A stretch of DNA of 62,339 nt from an uncultured Lachnospiraceae bacterium (GTDB lineage: Bacteria; Bacillota; Clostridia; Lachnospirales; Lachnospiraceae), in NCBI GenBank assembly GCA_910584725.1, contig CAJUBE010000012.1, forward strand, positions 1 to 62,339, written 5' to 3'. Below are positions 50,489 to 59,027 of the stretch, piece after piece. Both the position numbers and the translations under genes were made by a program. The first letter of the stretch is position 1. Each line of letters starts with the position of its first letter. Under the pieces are notes generated by a model. The model made no database searches. It had not been told where the DNA came from and saw only the letters and a list, made by a program, of their open reading frames with translations.

Positions 50489-51490
50489 CTACACTACTTT
50501 TTCCCGGATCTTTTCGCTGATCTGCTGTTCCGTAAAGGCAATGCACTGTAAAATAGAATTTTTAATCTCATTCGCCTTGGAGCTTCCATGGGTTTTCACC
50601 ACCAGCCCTTTCAGTCCCAAAAGCGGCGCACCGCCGTACTGCTCCAAATCAAAGGCTTTCAAAGTCGTTTTCAGCGCAGGTTTCACCAAAAGCGCGCCAA
50701 TCTTGCTGCGAAGGGATGTCATCATGCCCTCTTTCACTTTGGAAATCAGTGTCAGTCCCACGCCCTCATAGGTTTTCAGTATCACGTTTCCGACAAAGGC
50801 CTCGCAGACGATAACATCCGCCGCTCCGGCCGGAATATCCCGCGCCTCCACGCTGCCTATAAAGTTGATGTCAGAGCAGTTCTTAAGAAGGGGAAAGGTT
50901 TCCTTTACGAGCGCGTTTCCCTTTTCCTCCTCGGCACCAATATTTACAATCCCGACCTTCGGGTTTTTCACACCCATCACATATTCCATATAAATGGATC
51001 CCATCTTCGCAAACTGCACGAGATGGGACGGTCTTGCATCCACATTCGCGCCGCAGTCAATCAAAAGAGAACATCCGGTTGCCGTAGGAATAAGCGGCGC
51101 CAGCGGCGGCCTCTCCACTCCCTTGATCCGGCCCACAATCACCTGTCCGCCCACCAGAGTCGCCCCGGTGCTGCCCGCGGATACATAGGCGTCACAAGTG
51201 CCGTCCTTTACCAGATTAAGCGCCTTCACAAGCGAAGAATCCTTTTTCTTCCGGATCGCCATCACCGGCGGCTCCGCCGTCTCGATGATCTCTGAGGCAT
51301 GTACCACCTCAATCTGTTCCTTCGAATATGTATAACCGGCAAGCTCTTTTTCCAGAATATCCTGCTTTCCCACCAGATATACCTTGATCTTACCGCTCTC
51401 ATTTACCGCCTCCACAGCGCCCTTTACCGTCTCCACCGGCGCGTTGTCTCCGCCCATGGCGTCCACGGCCACTTTAATCCATTCGCTCAT
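50489..51490 (-). CDS. plsX: Phosphate acyltransferase PlsX
   Basis: The enzyme converts acyl-ACP to acyl phosphate for PlsY. The 333-residue protein has VAVDAMGGDNAP at the start, SAGSTGATLVGG and NIGAEEEKGN. The ATG at 51490 starts the conserved MSEWIKVAVDAMGGD. Its own promoter lies at 51545-51573, after a terminator for rpmF. Confidence 0.97.
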   Translation of the reverse strand: MSEWIKVAVDAMGGDNAPVETVKGAVEAVNESGKIKVYLVGKQDILEKELAGYTYSKEQIEVVHASEIIETAEPPVMAIRKKKDSSLVKALNLVKDGTCDAYVSAGSTGATLVGGQVIVGRIKGVERPPLAPLIPTATGCSLLIDCGANVDARPSHLVQFAKMGSIYMEYVMGVKNPKVGIVNIGAEEEKGNALVKETFPLLKNCSDINFIGSVEARDIPAGAADVIVCEAFVGNVILKTYEGVGLTLISKVKEGMMTSLRSKIGALLVKPALKTTLKAFDLEQYGGAPLLGLKGLVVKTHGSSKANEIKNSILQCIAFTEQQISEKIREKVV

Positions 51491-51537
51491 ACACAACCTT
51501 CCGTTTCTCTTACTCCCGCTTTTTGGCCCTATTTGAA

Positions 51538-51573
51538 TAGTTATAATATACTAAATCCGCACATAAAAATCAA
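51538..51573 (-). promoter_or_regulatory. plsX promoter with an overlapping palindrome
   Basis: The minus strand reads TTGATT (51568-51573), a 17-bp spacer and TATATT (51545-51550). The -10 box lies in an imperfect palindrome TTAGTATATTATAACTA (51538-51554), similar in size and position to the sites bound by the fatty-acid regulator FapR, which controls plsX in Bacillus. Confidence 0.55.
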
Positions 51574-51602
51574 GGCTCTTCGAGAGGTTCCCGAAAAGCC
51601 CT
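51559..51602 (-). terminator. Terminator after rpmF
   Basis: The stem GGCTTTTCG / CGAAGAGCC is followed by a T-rich run on the minus strand, just past the rpmF stop. Its T-run overlaps the plsX -35 box. Confidence 0.7.
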
Positions 51603-51611
51603 TCACATCCG

Positions 51612-51791
51612 TCAGTCAACTGCGATGATTTCTTTTTTGTTGTATGTGCCGCATTTCTTACATACTCTGTGGGGCACCATCAACGCGCCGCACTTGCTGC
51701 ATTTTACCAAAGTCGGAGCACTCATTTTCCAGTTTGCTCTTCTCTTATCTCTTCTGGCTTTAGAAGATTTGTTCTTAGGACAAATAGACAT
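51612..51791 (-). CDS. rpmF: 50S ribosomal protein L32
   Basis: The 59-residue protein has a basic N-terminal half (SICPKNKSSKARRDKRRANW) and a zinc ribbon with two CxxC pairs (CSKC and CKKC), so it is the zinc-binding form. The ATG at 51791 has AAGGAGG; the yceD stop overlaps its ribosome site. Confidence 0.98.
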   Translation of the reverse strand: MSICPKNKSSKARRDKRRANWKMSAPTLVKCSKCGALMVPHRVCKKCGTYNKKEIIAVD

Positions 51792-51793
51792 CG

Positions 51794-52318
51794 TCACACC
51801 TCCTTATCCGCTTCAAAAATATCTTTGATCGCCGCCATTCTGGGATCAGGGACAAACGTATCGCAATCGCACATCCCCGTATTCAGATCCCTGCCGCATA
51901 TGGGGCAGATCCCCTTACAATCCGGCTTACACAGGATCTTCATAGGCCAGCTTGTCACTATCTCACTGATGAGTAAGTCCTCTACGTTCAACTGAAAGCC
52001 TTCCATGAATGGCTGTTCCTCGTATACCGAAGATTCAGCCGCCACATCCGGCGCCCACACTTCTCTGGTAAAGCAGATCTCACACTTCTCTTCCACAGGC
52101 TTCAGACATCTGTCACAGCCTGCAGAGAATACAAAATCCGCTTTTCCCTCGATCCGTGCCCTGCCCTTTCCCGTGTTTGTAAAAACAAAGCTCACCGGTG
52201 ATGAAGCAAGCACCGGAAATTTCTCCCCGCCGACAGAAATTTCTGTAATCCCTGTTTCTGCCTGCATGGAGACGACTCTGTCCTCATTTGTCAACACTTC
52301 CGTCAGGTTCACGAACAT
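51794..52318 (-). CDS. yceD: YceD family (DUF177) protein
   Basis: The 174-residue protein is a DUF177 member, which precedes rpmF in nearly all bacteria and is linked to 23S rRNA accumulation. It has FSAGCDRCLKPVEEKCEICF and a Cys-rich end (CKPDCKGICPICGRDLNTGMCDC) that likely binds zinc. Confidence 0.95.
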   Translation of the reverse strand: MFVNLTEVLTNEDRVVSMQAETGITEISVGGEKFPVLASSPVSFVFTNTGKGRARIEGKADFVFSAGCDRCLKPVEEKCEICFTREVWAPDVAAESSVYEEQPFMEGFQLNVEDLLISEIVTSWPMKILCKPDCKGICPICGRDLNTGMCDCDTFVPDPRMAAIKDIFEADKEV

Positions 52319-52344
52319 AGCAGACTCCTATCCACACTCAAACA

Positions 52345-52373
52345 ATTATACATAGGGTATCCCGGTTTGTCAA
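52345..52373 (-). promoter_or_regulatory. Consensus promoter of yceD-rpmF
   Basis: The minus strand reads TTGACA (52368-52373), a 17-bp spacer and TATAAT (52345-52350). The leader is about 20 nt. Confidence 0.88.
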
Positions 52374-52395
52374 CCGATTCTTTTTTTTAATCGGG

Positions 52396-54192
52396 TCAGA
52401 CGGAAAACTGCCCCACACCGCCTACCAGCTGATCCACGTCTCCCTTCAAATCTTCCACCATCTCCTTCGAGCGGGACACAATCTGCCCCAGCTCCTCCGT
52501 CATGGCGGAAGTTTCCTCGGAAGAGGCCGCATTGTCCTGCGCCAGAGAGTTTAACGTGTCAAGCACCGTGGTAATGCCCTGTCTCTGTCTCTCAATCTCC
52601 TCCGTCATTTCTTCGATACTCACGATGGACGCCATACACTGATCCAGATTCGTATACAGATCTTTGAAAATGCTCTGGGTGGCATTCAGCACATCCACCT
52701 GGTGCTCCACCGTCCCATTCACCTTTTCCATAATCTGCAGGGACTGTACCGACTTGCTTACCAAATCGTTGATAATATTGGAAATCTGGCTCACCGACTG
52801 TGTGGACTGGTTTGCCAGTGCCCCAATCTCCGTAGCTACCACAGCAAAGCCCTTGCCGCTCTCCCCGGCGCGCGCCGCCTCGATGGACGCGTTTAACGCC
52901 AACAGGTTTGTCTGCTCCGCGATCGCGTCGATCAGACCTGCCGCCTGCTTGATCGCATCCGCCGCCTCGTTGGTCGCTTCGGCGTGCTCGTGCATACTTA
53001 CCACGTCTTCCTTCGTGCGCATATTTGCCTGCACCAGCTCCTGCAGCTTGTCGGAACACTCCCTGCTCAGCTTTCTCATGGAATCGGAGTTGTCACGCAG
53101 ATCCGCCACTTCTTTTGTGGTTCTGTCAATACCCTCCGCAATTTTATTGACCTCGCCAGTGGCATCCGACGTGGAAGCCGCCTGTGCGGTGATATTTTTG
53201 GCTATCTCCTCCACCGCGATGTCCACTTCCCCGATGGATTTCTCCATCTGCTGGAAGCTCTCCTCAAACTCTACCGTCATATCCTCCACTTTATGTGCCG
53301 TGCCCGCAATCGCCATGATGAGACCATGAATTTTCTCTCTTGCCGTATTCAGGCTGTCCGCCGCCACGCCCATCTCATTTCTCTGTTTCACTTCCACATC
53401 TGCCGTAAGATCTCCCTCGGAAATGCTGACCGCGAAGTCCTTGACCCTGCGCAGCGGAACCACGAGAAATTCACCTACAACACAGGATACCACTATCGTG
53501 ATAATCAAAAGAATCACACAGCAGCCCGCCATAAGAATGCAGGAATTTTTGAACTCGCTGACAATCGAATCCTTGATGCCCTGCATCTCCTTCTCCATAT
53601 CATCCACATAGTTTCCCGTGGAAACAGCCCAGCCCCAGGGCTCAAAATAACCGGAATAAGCCACCTTGGGTGCCACGGTCACGCCGTCCGCCTTAGTGAA
53701 GGAAAATTGATTATAACCGCCCTTGTCCGCCGACTGGCACACCTTCATAATGGACTGAATGATCATAATGCCGTCCTGATCCTGCAGCTCATAACGGTTG
53801 TTTCCCTCCTGCTCCGGAAGAATCGGGTGCATGATCAATATGTAATCCTTATCGTCAATCCAGAAATAGCCGCTGTCATCATCCCGATAGCGCATGGCAC
53901 GGACGATCTCAGCCGCCTCAGCCTTCGCTTCCTCCTCGGTCATCTCCCCTGCCGCCGCCTTATCATACTCCGCCTGCAGGATTGCCAGCACACTCTGTAC
54001 CTGGGACTTAATCTCCGTCCGATACCCGTCATCCATCGCCTTCGCGTACTCGTCGTAGGCGCCGTTGGAAATATTGCGGATCGTCAAAACGCCGATCAGA
54101 CCGACCACTACTCCGATCACGATACCAAGCGCCGCACAGACTAAAACCAACGTTGTTTTCAAGCTTTTTGTTCTACCCTGTTTCTTGTCCAA
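52396..54192 (-). CDS. Methyl-accepting chemotaxis protein with a Cache sensor
   Basis: The 598-residue receptor has TM1 (residues 13-36), an external single-Cache-like domain (SGYFWIDDKDYILIMHP, EPWGWAVSTGNYVDDM), TM2 (about 215-240), HAMP (VPLRRVKDFAVSISEGDL) and a long cytoplasmic hairpin with the conserved tip DAIAEQTNLLALNASIEAARAGESGKGFAVVATEI. sCache domains of this kind often sense small carboxylates. It implies the organism is motile or uses a chemosensory pathway elsewhere. A good promoter lies at 54241-54269. Confidence 0.95.
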   Translation of the reverse strand: MDKKQGRTKSLKTTLVLVCAALGIVIGVVVGLIGVLTIRNISNGAYDEYAKAMDDGYRTEIKSQVQSVLAILQAEYDKAAAGEMTEEEAKAEAAEIVRAMRYRDDDSGYFWIDDKDYILIMHPILPEQEGNNRYELQDQDGIMIIQSIMKVCQSADKGGYNQFSFTKADGVTVAPKVAYSGYFEPWGWAVSTGNYVDDMEKEMQGIKDSIVSEFKNSCILMAGCCVILLIITIVVSCVVGEFLVVPLRRVKDFAVSISEGDLTADVEVKQRNEMGVAADSLNTAREKIHGLIMAIAGTAHKVEDMTVEFEESFQQMEKSIGEVDIAVEEIAKNITAQAASTSDATGEVNKIAEGIDRTTKEVADLRDNSDSMRKLSRECSDKLQELVQANMRTKEDVVSMHEHAEATNEAADAIKQAAGLIDAIAEQTNLLALNASIEAARAGESGKGFAVVATEIGALANQSTQSVSQISNIINDLVSKSVQSLQIMEKVNGTVEHQVDVLNATQSIFKDLYTNLDQCMASIVSIEEMTEEIERQRQGITTVLDTLNSLAQDNAASSEETSAMTEELGQIVSRSKEMVEDLKGDVDQLVGGVGQFSV

Positions 54193-54240
54193 TTTCTACA
54201 CATCCTTCCCATAAGTCTGTTCTTCTCTCAAAACAATATT

Positions 54241-54269
54241 ATTATACACCTGTCCCCCCTGTCTTTCAA
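54241..54269 (-). promoter_or_regulatory. Sigma-A promoter of the chemoreceptor gene
   Basis: The minus strand reads TTGAAA (54264-54269), a 17-bp spacer and TATAAT (54241-54246). Confidence 0.8.
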
Positions 54270-54351
54270 GCGTTGACACGCAAATACACGCGCTCCGCGC
54301 GCCATCGAAATTATTCCTGCCAAAATATTTTCCCGGTGCCCATATTTGTGC

Positions 54352-54357
54352 TATACT
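54352..54357 (+). promoter_or_regulatory. -10 box of the hemerythrin gene
   Basis: TATACT, with a poor -35 (TTTCCC at 17 bp). The leader of about 75 nt contains a short GGCG..CGCC-like stem. Confidence 0.4.
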
Positions 54358-54436
54358 ATAAGGAACGCAGGTAACCGTTCTGCAGATTTCGGCGCTTCGC
54401 ATACGCCAAATATTTCATTTAGGGAGGATTCCAGTT

Positions 54437-55252
54437 ATGTATCATTTCACTGAAGACTGCCTGATCGGTGTGGATCAGATCGACAACGAACACAGGGAGC
54501 TTTTTCGAATTATAAACGAGACGCAGGAACTGTTGGATAACCAGATTTTAAACGACAAATATGACCGCATCCTAGAGACGGTCGAACGACTGGAGCAGTA
54601 CGCGGAAGCGCATTTTCAGCATGAGGAGGACTACATGGAAAGCATCCGCCACCCAGAGCTTTCTCTGCAGAAGAAGCAGCATCTCTTCTTCCGCGACAAA
54701 ATCAATGGCATCACAAACTCCTTCTCCTCCGACAACGCACAGCAGGAAGTGCTTGACGATCTGCTGCGGTATCTCGTAACCTGGCTGTACCGCCACATCA
54801 TCAGCTCCGACCTGATGATCGGCAAGCTAAAGCCCTCGGAAGACAGAACCGCGCCGCAGTTTAGCGATGCCTACCTGACAGGCATTCCGCTGGTTGACAA
54901 GGAACACCGGGAACTGTTCCGCATCATCGGGGATGTGTACCGCGTTATGACAGATGAAATGGCATTCGATAAATACGACGAAATCGTCCACCTTCTCGAA
55001 GAACTTAGAGACTACACAAAATTCCATTTTCAGGACGAGGAAATGTATATGGAAAGCATCCATTATGACGGGCTGGAAGCGCAGAAGCGGGCGCACGAAG
55101 CGTTTGTATCGAGACTGGAAGAGATGGACCTGGAGCATGTTGACGAGAACCAGCAGGAGACGCTTGAGGACCTCATGGAGTTTCTGACAGAGTGGCTGGT
55201 GAACCACATCCTGCATACGGACAAGAAAATACCGACAGGGGCGCAGAGTTAA
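54437..55252 (+). CDS. Bacteriohemerythrin with two hemerythrin domains
   Basis: The 271-residue protein consists of two tandem hemerythrin-like four-helix domains. Domain 1 (1-130): GVDQIDNEHRELF, AEAHFQHEEDYM, KKQHLFF, YRHIISSD. Domain 2 (about 140-265): GIPLVDKEHRELF, TKFHFQDEEMYM, KRAHEAF, VNHILHTDKK. Each keeps the His/Glu/Asp set that binds a di-iron centre, so it likely binds two O2 molecules. Single-domain bacteriohemerythrins of about 135 aa are usual. The start has GGGAGG. It is divergent from a chemoreceptor gene, suggesting a shared oxygen-response role. Confidence 0.9.
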   Translation: MYHFTEDCLIGVDQIDNEHRELFRIINETQELLDNQILNDKYDRILETVERLEQYAEAHFQHEEDYMESIRHPELSLQKKQHLFFRDKINGITNSFSSDNAQQEVLDDLLRYLVTWLYRHIISSDLMIGKLKPSEDRTAPQFSDAYLTGIPLVDKEHRELFRIIGDVYRVMTDEMAFDKYDEIVHLLEELRDYTKFHFQDEEMYMESIHYDGLEAQKRAHEAFVSRLEEMDLEHVDENQQETLEDLMEFLTEWLVNHILHTDKKIPTGAQS

Positions 55253-55289
55253 CGCCCCTCTTCCATTTCGTTGTTATCCATAGCATTTA

Positions 55290-56315
55290 TCACTGAATTT
55301 CCAAGCATTCCACCTGTCCTTTGTCACTGAGCAGGAACAGCTCCTTCCCATGTACAACAATATTTCTGCATATGCCCTTTGTCTTCTTTTTGGGCATCAG
55401 CTCTTCTCCTGTATTCTTATCCACACAGTACAGGTAATTATCTTCCGCCGCAAAGAAAAGCCTGTCCCCGTCTATGACCGCCTTCGTCGATACGCCGCCC
55501 CCAACGTTTACGGAAAATATCTCTGTAAAGTCATTATGTAAGTCCATCTCATAGCAGGTCATATTTCCCGCTTTGGCGGCAGTCACGGCATCCGCATCGC
55601 CAATATACATCCTGCTGTCCTCAAATACCACCTCGTTATACAGCTTCCCCTTCGCCTCTTTTGTGCAAATCAATTCGCCATTTTCCGAATCCAGAATATA
55701 GAATTTCCCATGAATATGCTCCACCAGCATCCTGCTTCGGTCAAGCATCGCAATATGGCTGATCCACTCGTCCTTTCCATACGCCCAGCGGGCATCTCCC
55801 GTAAATTTATCCAGACAGAATACACTTCCGCCAAGTTCCCCGCCGTATATGTATTTATCGTCATATACAATATTACAATTGTTTTTTACCTGATAAGTCT
55901 GATTTTTCCAGAGAATTTCCCCGGTATTTTTATCAAGACAGAAAACCGCAAAATCCGACACATAAAGTCTGTCCCCGTCTAACGCCATTTTAAAGGAAGC
56001 GTTCTTTGGACTGAGTTCCGTCACCCAGCAGATACTCCCGTCCAGACTGACACAGATAGCCGTACCTTTAAAGGATGTGAGATAGATTTTTCCATTCTCA
56101 TGTATCCCCGCCGTTCTCACCACATGATTCTCCTCAAAAACCACTCTGGCTTCCTGCGTCTTCAAATTTAGCGCGAGAAGCACGGAGTCAAAAACCCTCA
56201 GCCCGAGGGAAAGCGTGAAATATATGTTGTCATCCTCCATAAAATAATCGTTTGACACCATAGGGTCTTTCAATCCCTTTTTATAGTTGTAAGTCCATTT
56301 TGCTTTCAGCTTCAT
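55290..56315 (-). CDS. PQQ-like beta-propeller repeat protein
   Basis: The 341-residue protein consists of about seven repeats of the PQQ/quinoprotein-propeller type (FCLDKNTGEILWKNQTYQV, VFCLDKFTGDARWAYG, YCVDKNTGEELMPK). There is no signal peptide or lipobox and no obvious cofactor-binding residue, so a cytoplasmic scaffold or sensor is likely. The ATG at 56315 has GGAGGA. Function unknown. Confidence 0.8.
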   Translation of the reverse strand: MKLKAKWTYNYKKGLKDPMVSNDYFMEDDNIYFTLSLGLRVFDSVLLALNLKTQEARVVFEENHVVRTAGIHENGKIYLTSFKGTAICVSLDGSICWVTELSPKNASFKMALDGDRLYVSDFAVFCLDKNTGEILWKNQTYQVKNNCNIVYDDKYIYGGELGGSVFCLDKFTGDARWAYGKDEWISHIAMLDRSRMLVEHIHGKFYILDSENGELICTKEAKGKLYNEVVFEDSRMYIGDADAVTAAKAGNMTCYEMDLHNDFTEIFSVNVGGGVSTKAVIDGDRLFFAAEDNYLYCVDKNTGEELMPKKKTKGICRNIVVHGKELFLLSDKGQVECLEIQ

Positions 56316-56349
56316 GCGTCTGTCCTCCAAATCAACCCCATTGTTTCAT

Positions 56350-56420
56350 TATTTTCTCCATATCAGAGCATTTTACTGCGATTGAAAACCATTGCATCAT
56401 CATGATTTTCCATATTTTAT
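56350..56420 (-). repeat. Dispersed intergenic repeat, family 3, copy 1
   Basis: On the minus strand it reads GAAAATCATGATGATGCAAT, continues through TTTTCAATCGCAGTAAA and ends CTCTGATATGGAG. The same two blocks occur, split by about 85 nt, at 58889-59027. It lies upstream of the PQQ-like gene. Confidence 0.6.
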
Positions 56421-56487
56421 CACAGATACACATGCTGTTCCACCTGCATGTCATTTTACGGTTATCCGCACGGTCGTGTAGCAGAAA

Positions 56488-57297
56488 TCACGCAAACAGA
56501 TACTGGTATTTTCTCCGCTGCAGGCGAAGCAGTTCCCCGACCCTTTTCTTAACCTCCGCCGGATATTCTGTGTCATTTTTTAAAAGCCTCTCCACATCAT
56601 TGTTGGTAAAGCGAAATTTCAAATGCTGTCCGAATAACGTCTCCACAACATCCAATTGTTCATCGAAGTCCCGGCAGAATGTTTTCGCCTTCGGCTTTTC
56701 ATACAGCTTTTCCAATGGTGTCTCCATCGGGTAGTCCATTTTCACATCCGCCATCAGGGACGCGCCGTGGTCAAATGCCGGACAGTAATGATACTTCCCA
56801 AACTCATCTTTAAGAACCGCAATGTTGTGCGTATGCCTGTCTTCATTGAAAAAAAAGGCGTCTATCGTTAGAAGAACACTCAGATATCTTCCAAACTCTT
56901 TCAACCCCGTCAGGTACTCGACCTGCTCCGTCAGAAACACTGCCCTGTTTTCCGGCTCCCTGATCCGAAATATACACTCGTAAAGGCTTTCCCCGTATTG
57001 CAGAAAAAACAGCCTTTCCAGCGTGATCAGATGCCAGCGGGGCGGCAGGAAATGCTCGCTTTCACATCCCAGGAAGACCGTTTCATCATACCGAATCTTC
57101 ACCGTATCATACAGCACAAATGTCTCCCGCGCCATCGTGGACAACTGCAGCAGATGGGAAACTATATACTCCGCAAGCCCTTCATAACCGGTATAGTCCG
57201 CTTTGTACCACTTTTCCCCGCTGTACCATTTTAACTGATTTCCTTTGGAGGATTGTCTGCGCAGCCCGCCCGCATCCCCTTCAAACAGCGTTACCAT
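56488..57297 (-). CDS. HipA-like kinase
   Basis: The 269-residue protein has the C-terminal kinase part of HipA: catalytic NEDRHTHN (about 151-158) and the metal-binding FDHG (about 175-178). Near the N-terminus a Ser/Gly-rich loop (RQSSKGNQ) sits where HipA-type kinases have their autophosphorylated, nucleotide-positioning loop. It lacks the N-terminal subdomain of E. coli HipA and is shorter than HipA (440 aa), in the manner of HipT. The start at 57297 is 1 nt after the stop of the HTH gene and has GGAGAG. Together they look like a two-gene HipBST-like toxin-antitoxin or regulatory kinase module. Confidence 0.8.
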   Translation of the reverse strand: MVTLFEGDAGGLRRQSSKGNQLKWYSGEKWYKADYTGYEGLAEYIVSHLLQLSTMARETFVLYDTVKIRYDETVFLGCESEHFLPPRWHLITLERLFFLQYGESLYECIFRIREPENRAVFLTEQVEYLTGLKEFGRYLSVLLTIDAFFFNEDRHTHNIAVLKDEFGKYHYCPAFDHGASLMADVKMDYPMETPLEKLYEKPKAKTFCRDFDEQLDVVETLFGQHLKFRFTNNDVERLLKNDTEYPAEVKKRVGELLRLQRRKYQYLFA

Positions 57298-57298
57298 A

Positions 57299-57895
57299 TC
57301 AGTTTCTCTCCACCCGGAGCCAGAAATCGTCATCCGCCATCCTGCCCTCCGTCTTTTCTATGATCATCAGCGGATCATAGAACGGCAGATCCAGCTCCTC
57401 CAATATCAGCTTCATCTTATCCCTGCTTTCCGGAAAGCAGCGGGATTTAAGAAACGCCTCGTACTGCTCATATGTCGGCTCCTCTATCTTCCCAAAAGCG
57501 CGGCTCATAGGGTCCTTCGTATAATTATAAATCCTCACCTGCCTCTGTGACGGCGACACGTCAATCATCGTGCAGACGTCCTCCGCCCGTCCATACCAGA
57601 GGCGCAGCGGCGCATAACACTTCGGCACGCGAAACCGCGCGACACATCCGGGATCTTCCCGGATCAGTCTGCAGAGCGTAACGATTTCGCCTTTGATCGG
57701 CGTTTTCTGTATTTCCCACCGCTCTACCGTCTTTACGGAGACATTGACAAAATGGGCAAACTCCGCCTGCGTCAATTCCAGTGATTTTCTCAGGCACTTG
57801 ATTTCCTGTCCGCTGATCGTATCCGCAATCGCGTACTGCTTCCGCTGTTGATCCACGCCGCTCACCGCCATCCCTTTAACTTTTTCCGGTTTCAT
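57299..57895 (-). CDS. HTH protein paired with the HipA-like kinase
   Basis: The 198-residue protein has an XRE-type helix-turn-helix (about 36-60: LTQAEFAHFVNVSVKTVERWE). A C-terminal domain follows, with YEQYEAFLKSRCFPESRDKM and DLPFYDPLMIIEKTEGRMADD, which occurs in many Firmicutes small proteins near HipA-like genes and may be the counterpart of the missing HipA N-subdomain (a HipB-HipS fusion). That reading is inference. The start could be 57895 or 57871. A promoter precedes it at 57911-57939. Confidence 0.75.
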   Translation of the reverse strand: MKPEKVKGMAVSGVDQQRKQYAIADTISGQEIKCLRKSLELTQAEFAHFVNVSVKTVERWEIQKTPIKGEIVTLCRLIREDPGCVARFRVPKCYAPLRLWYGRAEDVCTMIDVSPSQRQVRIYNYTKDPMSRAFGKIEEPTYEQYEAFLKSRCFPESRDKMKLILEELDLPFYDPLMIIEKTEGRMADDDFWLRVERN

Positions 57896-57910
57896 TCTGC
57901 CATTTGTTTT

Positions 57911-57939
57911 ACCATATCACATAAATACCCTTAAATCAA
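57911..57939 (-). promoter_or_regulatory. Promoter of the HTH/HipA-like pair
   Basis: The minus strand reads TTGATT (57934-57939), a 17-bp spacer and TATGGT (57911-57916). Confidence 0.5.
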
Positions 57940-57958
57940 GTAGAATATATTTAATATA

Positions 57959-58426
57959 CTACTCAAAATAATCTATATCCATTTTCCCACCGCCCGCCTG
58001 GTACTCCCTAAGCTTCCGATTCAGATTTTCAGACTCTCTCATATGCAGTCTCCATATCACAAAGGAAACAACCGCAAAAACCATCAGGATTCCCAAAACC
58101 ATAGCTGCCAGCATAAATATATTTTCTATATCCATCCATCCAAACCAGTAACCGCTTCCCAGCACCACCACATTGATATACACATAATGCAGCCCTTTAT
58201 TGAACACCGCCCGCCTGCGGCTGATCTCCCGATAGGGATGAATGAAATTGCCAAGGCTGCACACAAACGCCATCGCCAGAAGCTGCCAGAGGATATTCGA
58301 ATCCAGAAGCGTGCCCTGCGGCCAAAATATATTATTATAAGCCGCACAGACAAAAACGCTTCCGGTCGTAACCATGCAGAAGGTCAGCAGCAGCTCCACC
58401 ATTCTTTTTTTCATACTTTCCGTCAT
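57959..58426 (-). CDS. DUF3021 family membrane protein
   Basis: The 155-residue protein has four membrane segments and the typical DUF3021 pattern (LGNFIHPYREISRRRAVFNKGLHYVYINVVVL). DUF3021 genes are almost always paired with a LytTR regulator gene, as here (13 nt apart). The pair is thought to be a membrane-linked regulatory unit; the signal is unknown. GGAGGG precedes the ATG. Confidence 0.9.
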   Translation of the reverse strand: MTESMKKRMVELLLTFCMVTTGSVFVCAAYNNIFWPQGTLLDSNILWQLLAMAFVCSLGNFIHPYREISRRRAVFNKGLHYVYINVVVLGSGYWFGWMDIENIFMLAAMVLGILMVFAVVSFVIWRLHMRESENLNRKLREYQAGGGKMDIDYFE

Positions 58427-58439
58427 ATATACCCTCCTC

Positions 58440-58877
58440 TCACATGCCGAGCCGCTTTTTCAGCGACGGCACATACTGTCTGGAAACCATAAGCCGCTCC
58501 CCGTTCATCATCTGCGCTTCAAACCGTCCGCCGAAATCAGGAGCAAACTGTTTCACCTTGGCCAGATTAATAATGACAGATTTGGACGCCCTGAAAAAAT
58601 CCGTGTTGGCGTACGCCTCCTCGATCTCATACAGCTTGTACCTGACCTCGTACACATCCTGTTCCAGATAGAGAAAGACTTTGTTGTCCACCGCCTCAAA
58701 ATAGTAGACATCCCCGGCGTCAATCTGCCTGATTTTATCATTGTCCGTGACCGTAAATTTTCCGCGCCTTGTCTTTAACTCGTGAATCATGCGAAGAAGC
58801 GCCTCATCCAGATCCCTGCATCTGACGATGATCTCTTCCTCTTCCCCAGGCGCAATATCCTGTATTGTTATTTTCAT
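58440..58877 (-). CDS. LytTR-domain DNA-binding protein
   Basis: The 145-residue protein lacks a receiver domain. Its C-terminal about 95 residues are a LytTR domain (DAGDVYYFEAVDNKVFLYLE, then YEIEEAYANTDFFRASKSVIINLAKVKQF, RLMVSRQYVPSLKKRL). The ATG at 58877 has GGAGG. It is the first gene of a pair with DUF3021. Confidence 0.93.
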   Translation of the reverse strand: MKITIQDIAPGEEEEIIVRCRDLDEALLRMIHELKTRRGKFTVTDNDKIRQIDAGDVYYFEAVDNKVFLYLEQDVYEVRYKLYEIEEAYANTDFFRASKSVIINLAKVKQFAPDFGGRFEAQMMNGERLMVSRQYVPSLKKRLGM

Positions 58878-58888
58878 GTTTTCCTCCA

Positions 58889-59027
58889 TGTCAGAGCAGT
58901 TTACTGCTATGACACGCGATGAGAAATTCGCGAAGGCGATTTCTCGTCTGCGATCAAGGCACATTTGAGGCTCTGTCTCAAATTGTCGATTGAAAAATCA
59001 GTGCATCAGCATGATTTTTCAATCTTC
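58889..59027 (-). repeat. Dispersed intergenic repeat, family 3, copy 2
   Basis: A 12-bp stem GATTGAAAAATC / GATTTTTCAATC (58990-59027) and the block GCAGTAAACTGCTCTGAC (near 58889) match the copy at 56350-56420. About 85 nt between them hold additional hairpins (TTGAG/CTCAA, GAGAAAT/ATTTCTC). Located upstream of the LytTR gene. The rest of 59028-59151 holds no gene I can support. Confidence 0.6.

Noticed and set aside
52381..52400. A terminator in CCGATT..AATCGG after the chemoreceptor gene
   Set aside because: The stem is 6 bp with the A/T run in the loop rather than after the stem, so it is too weak to call.
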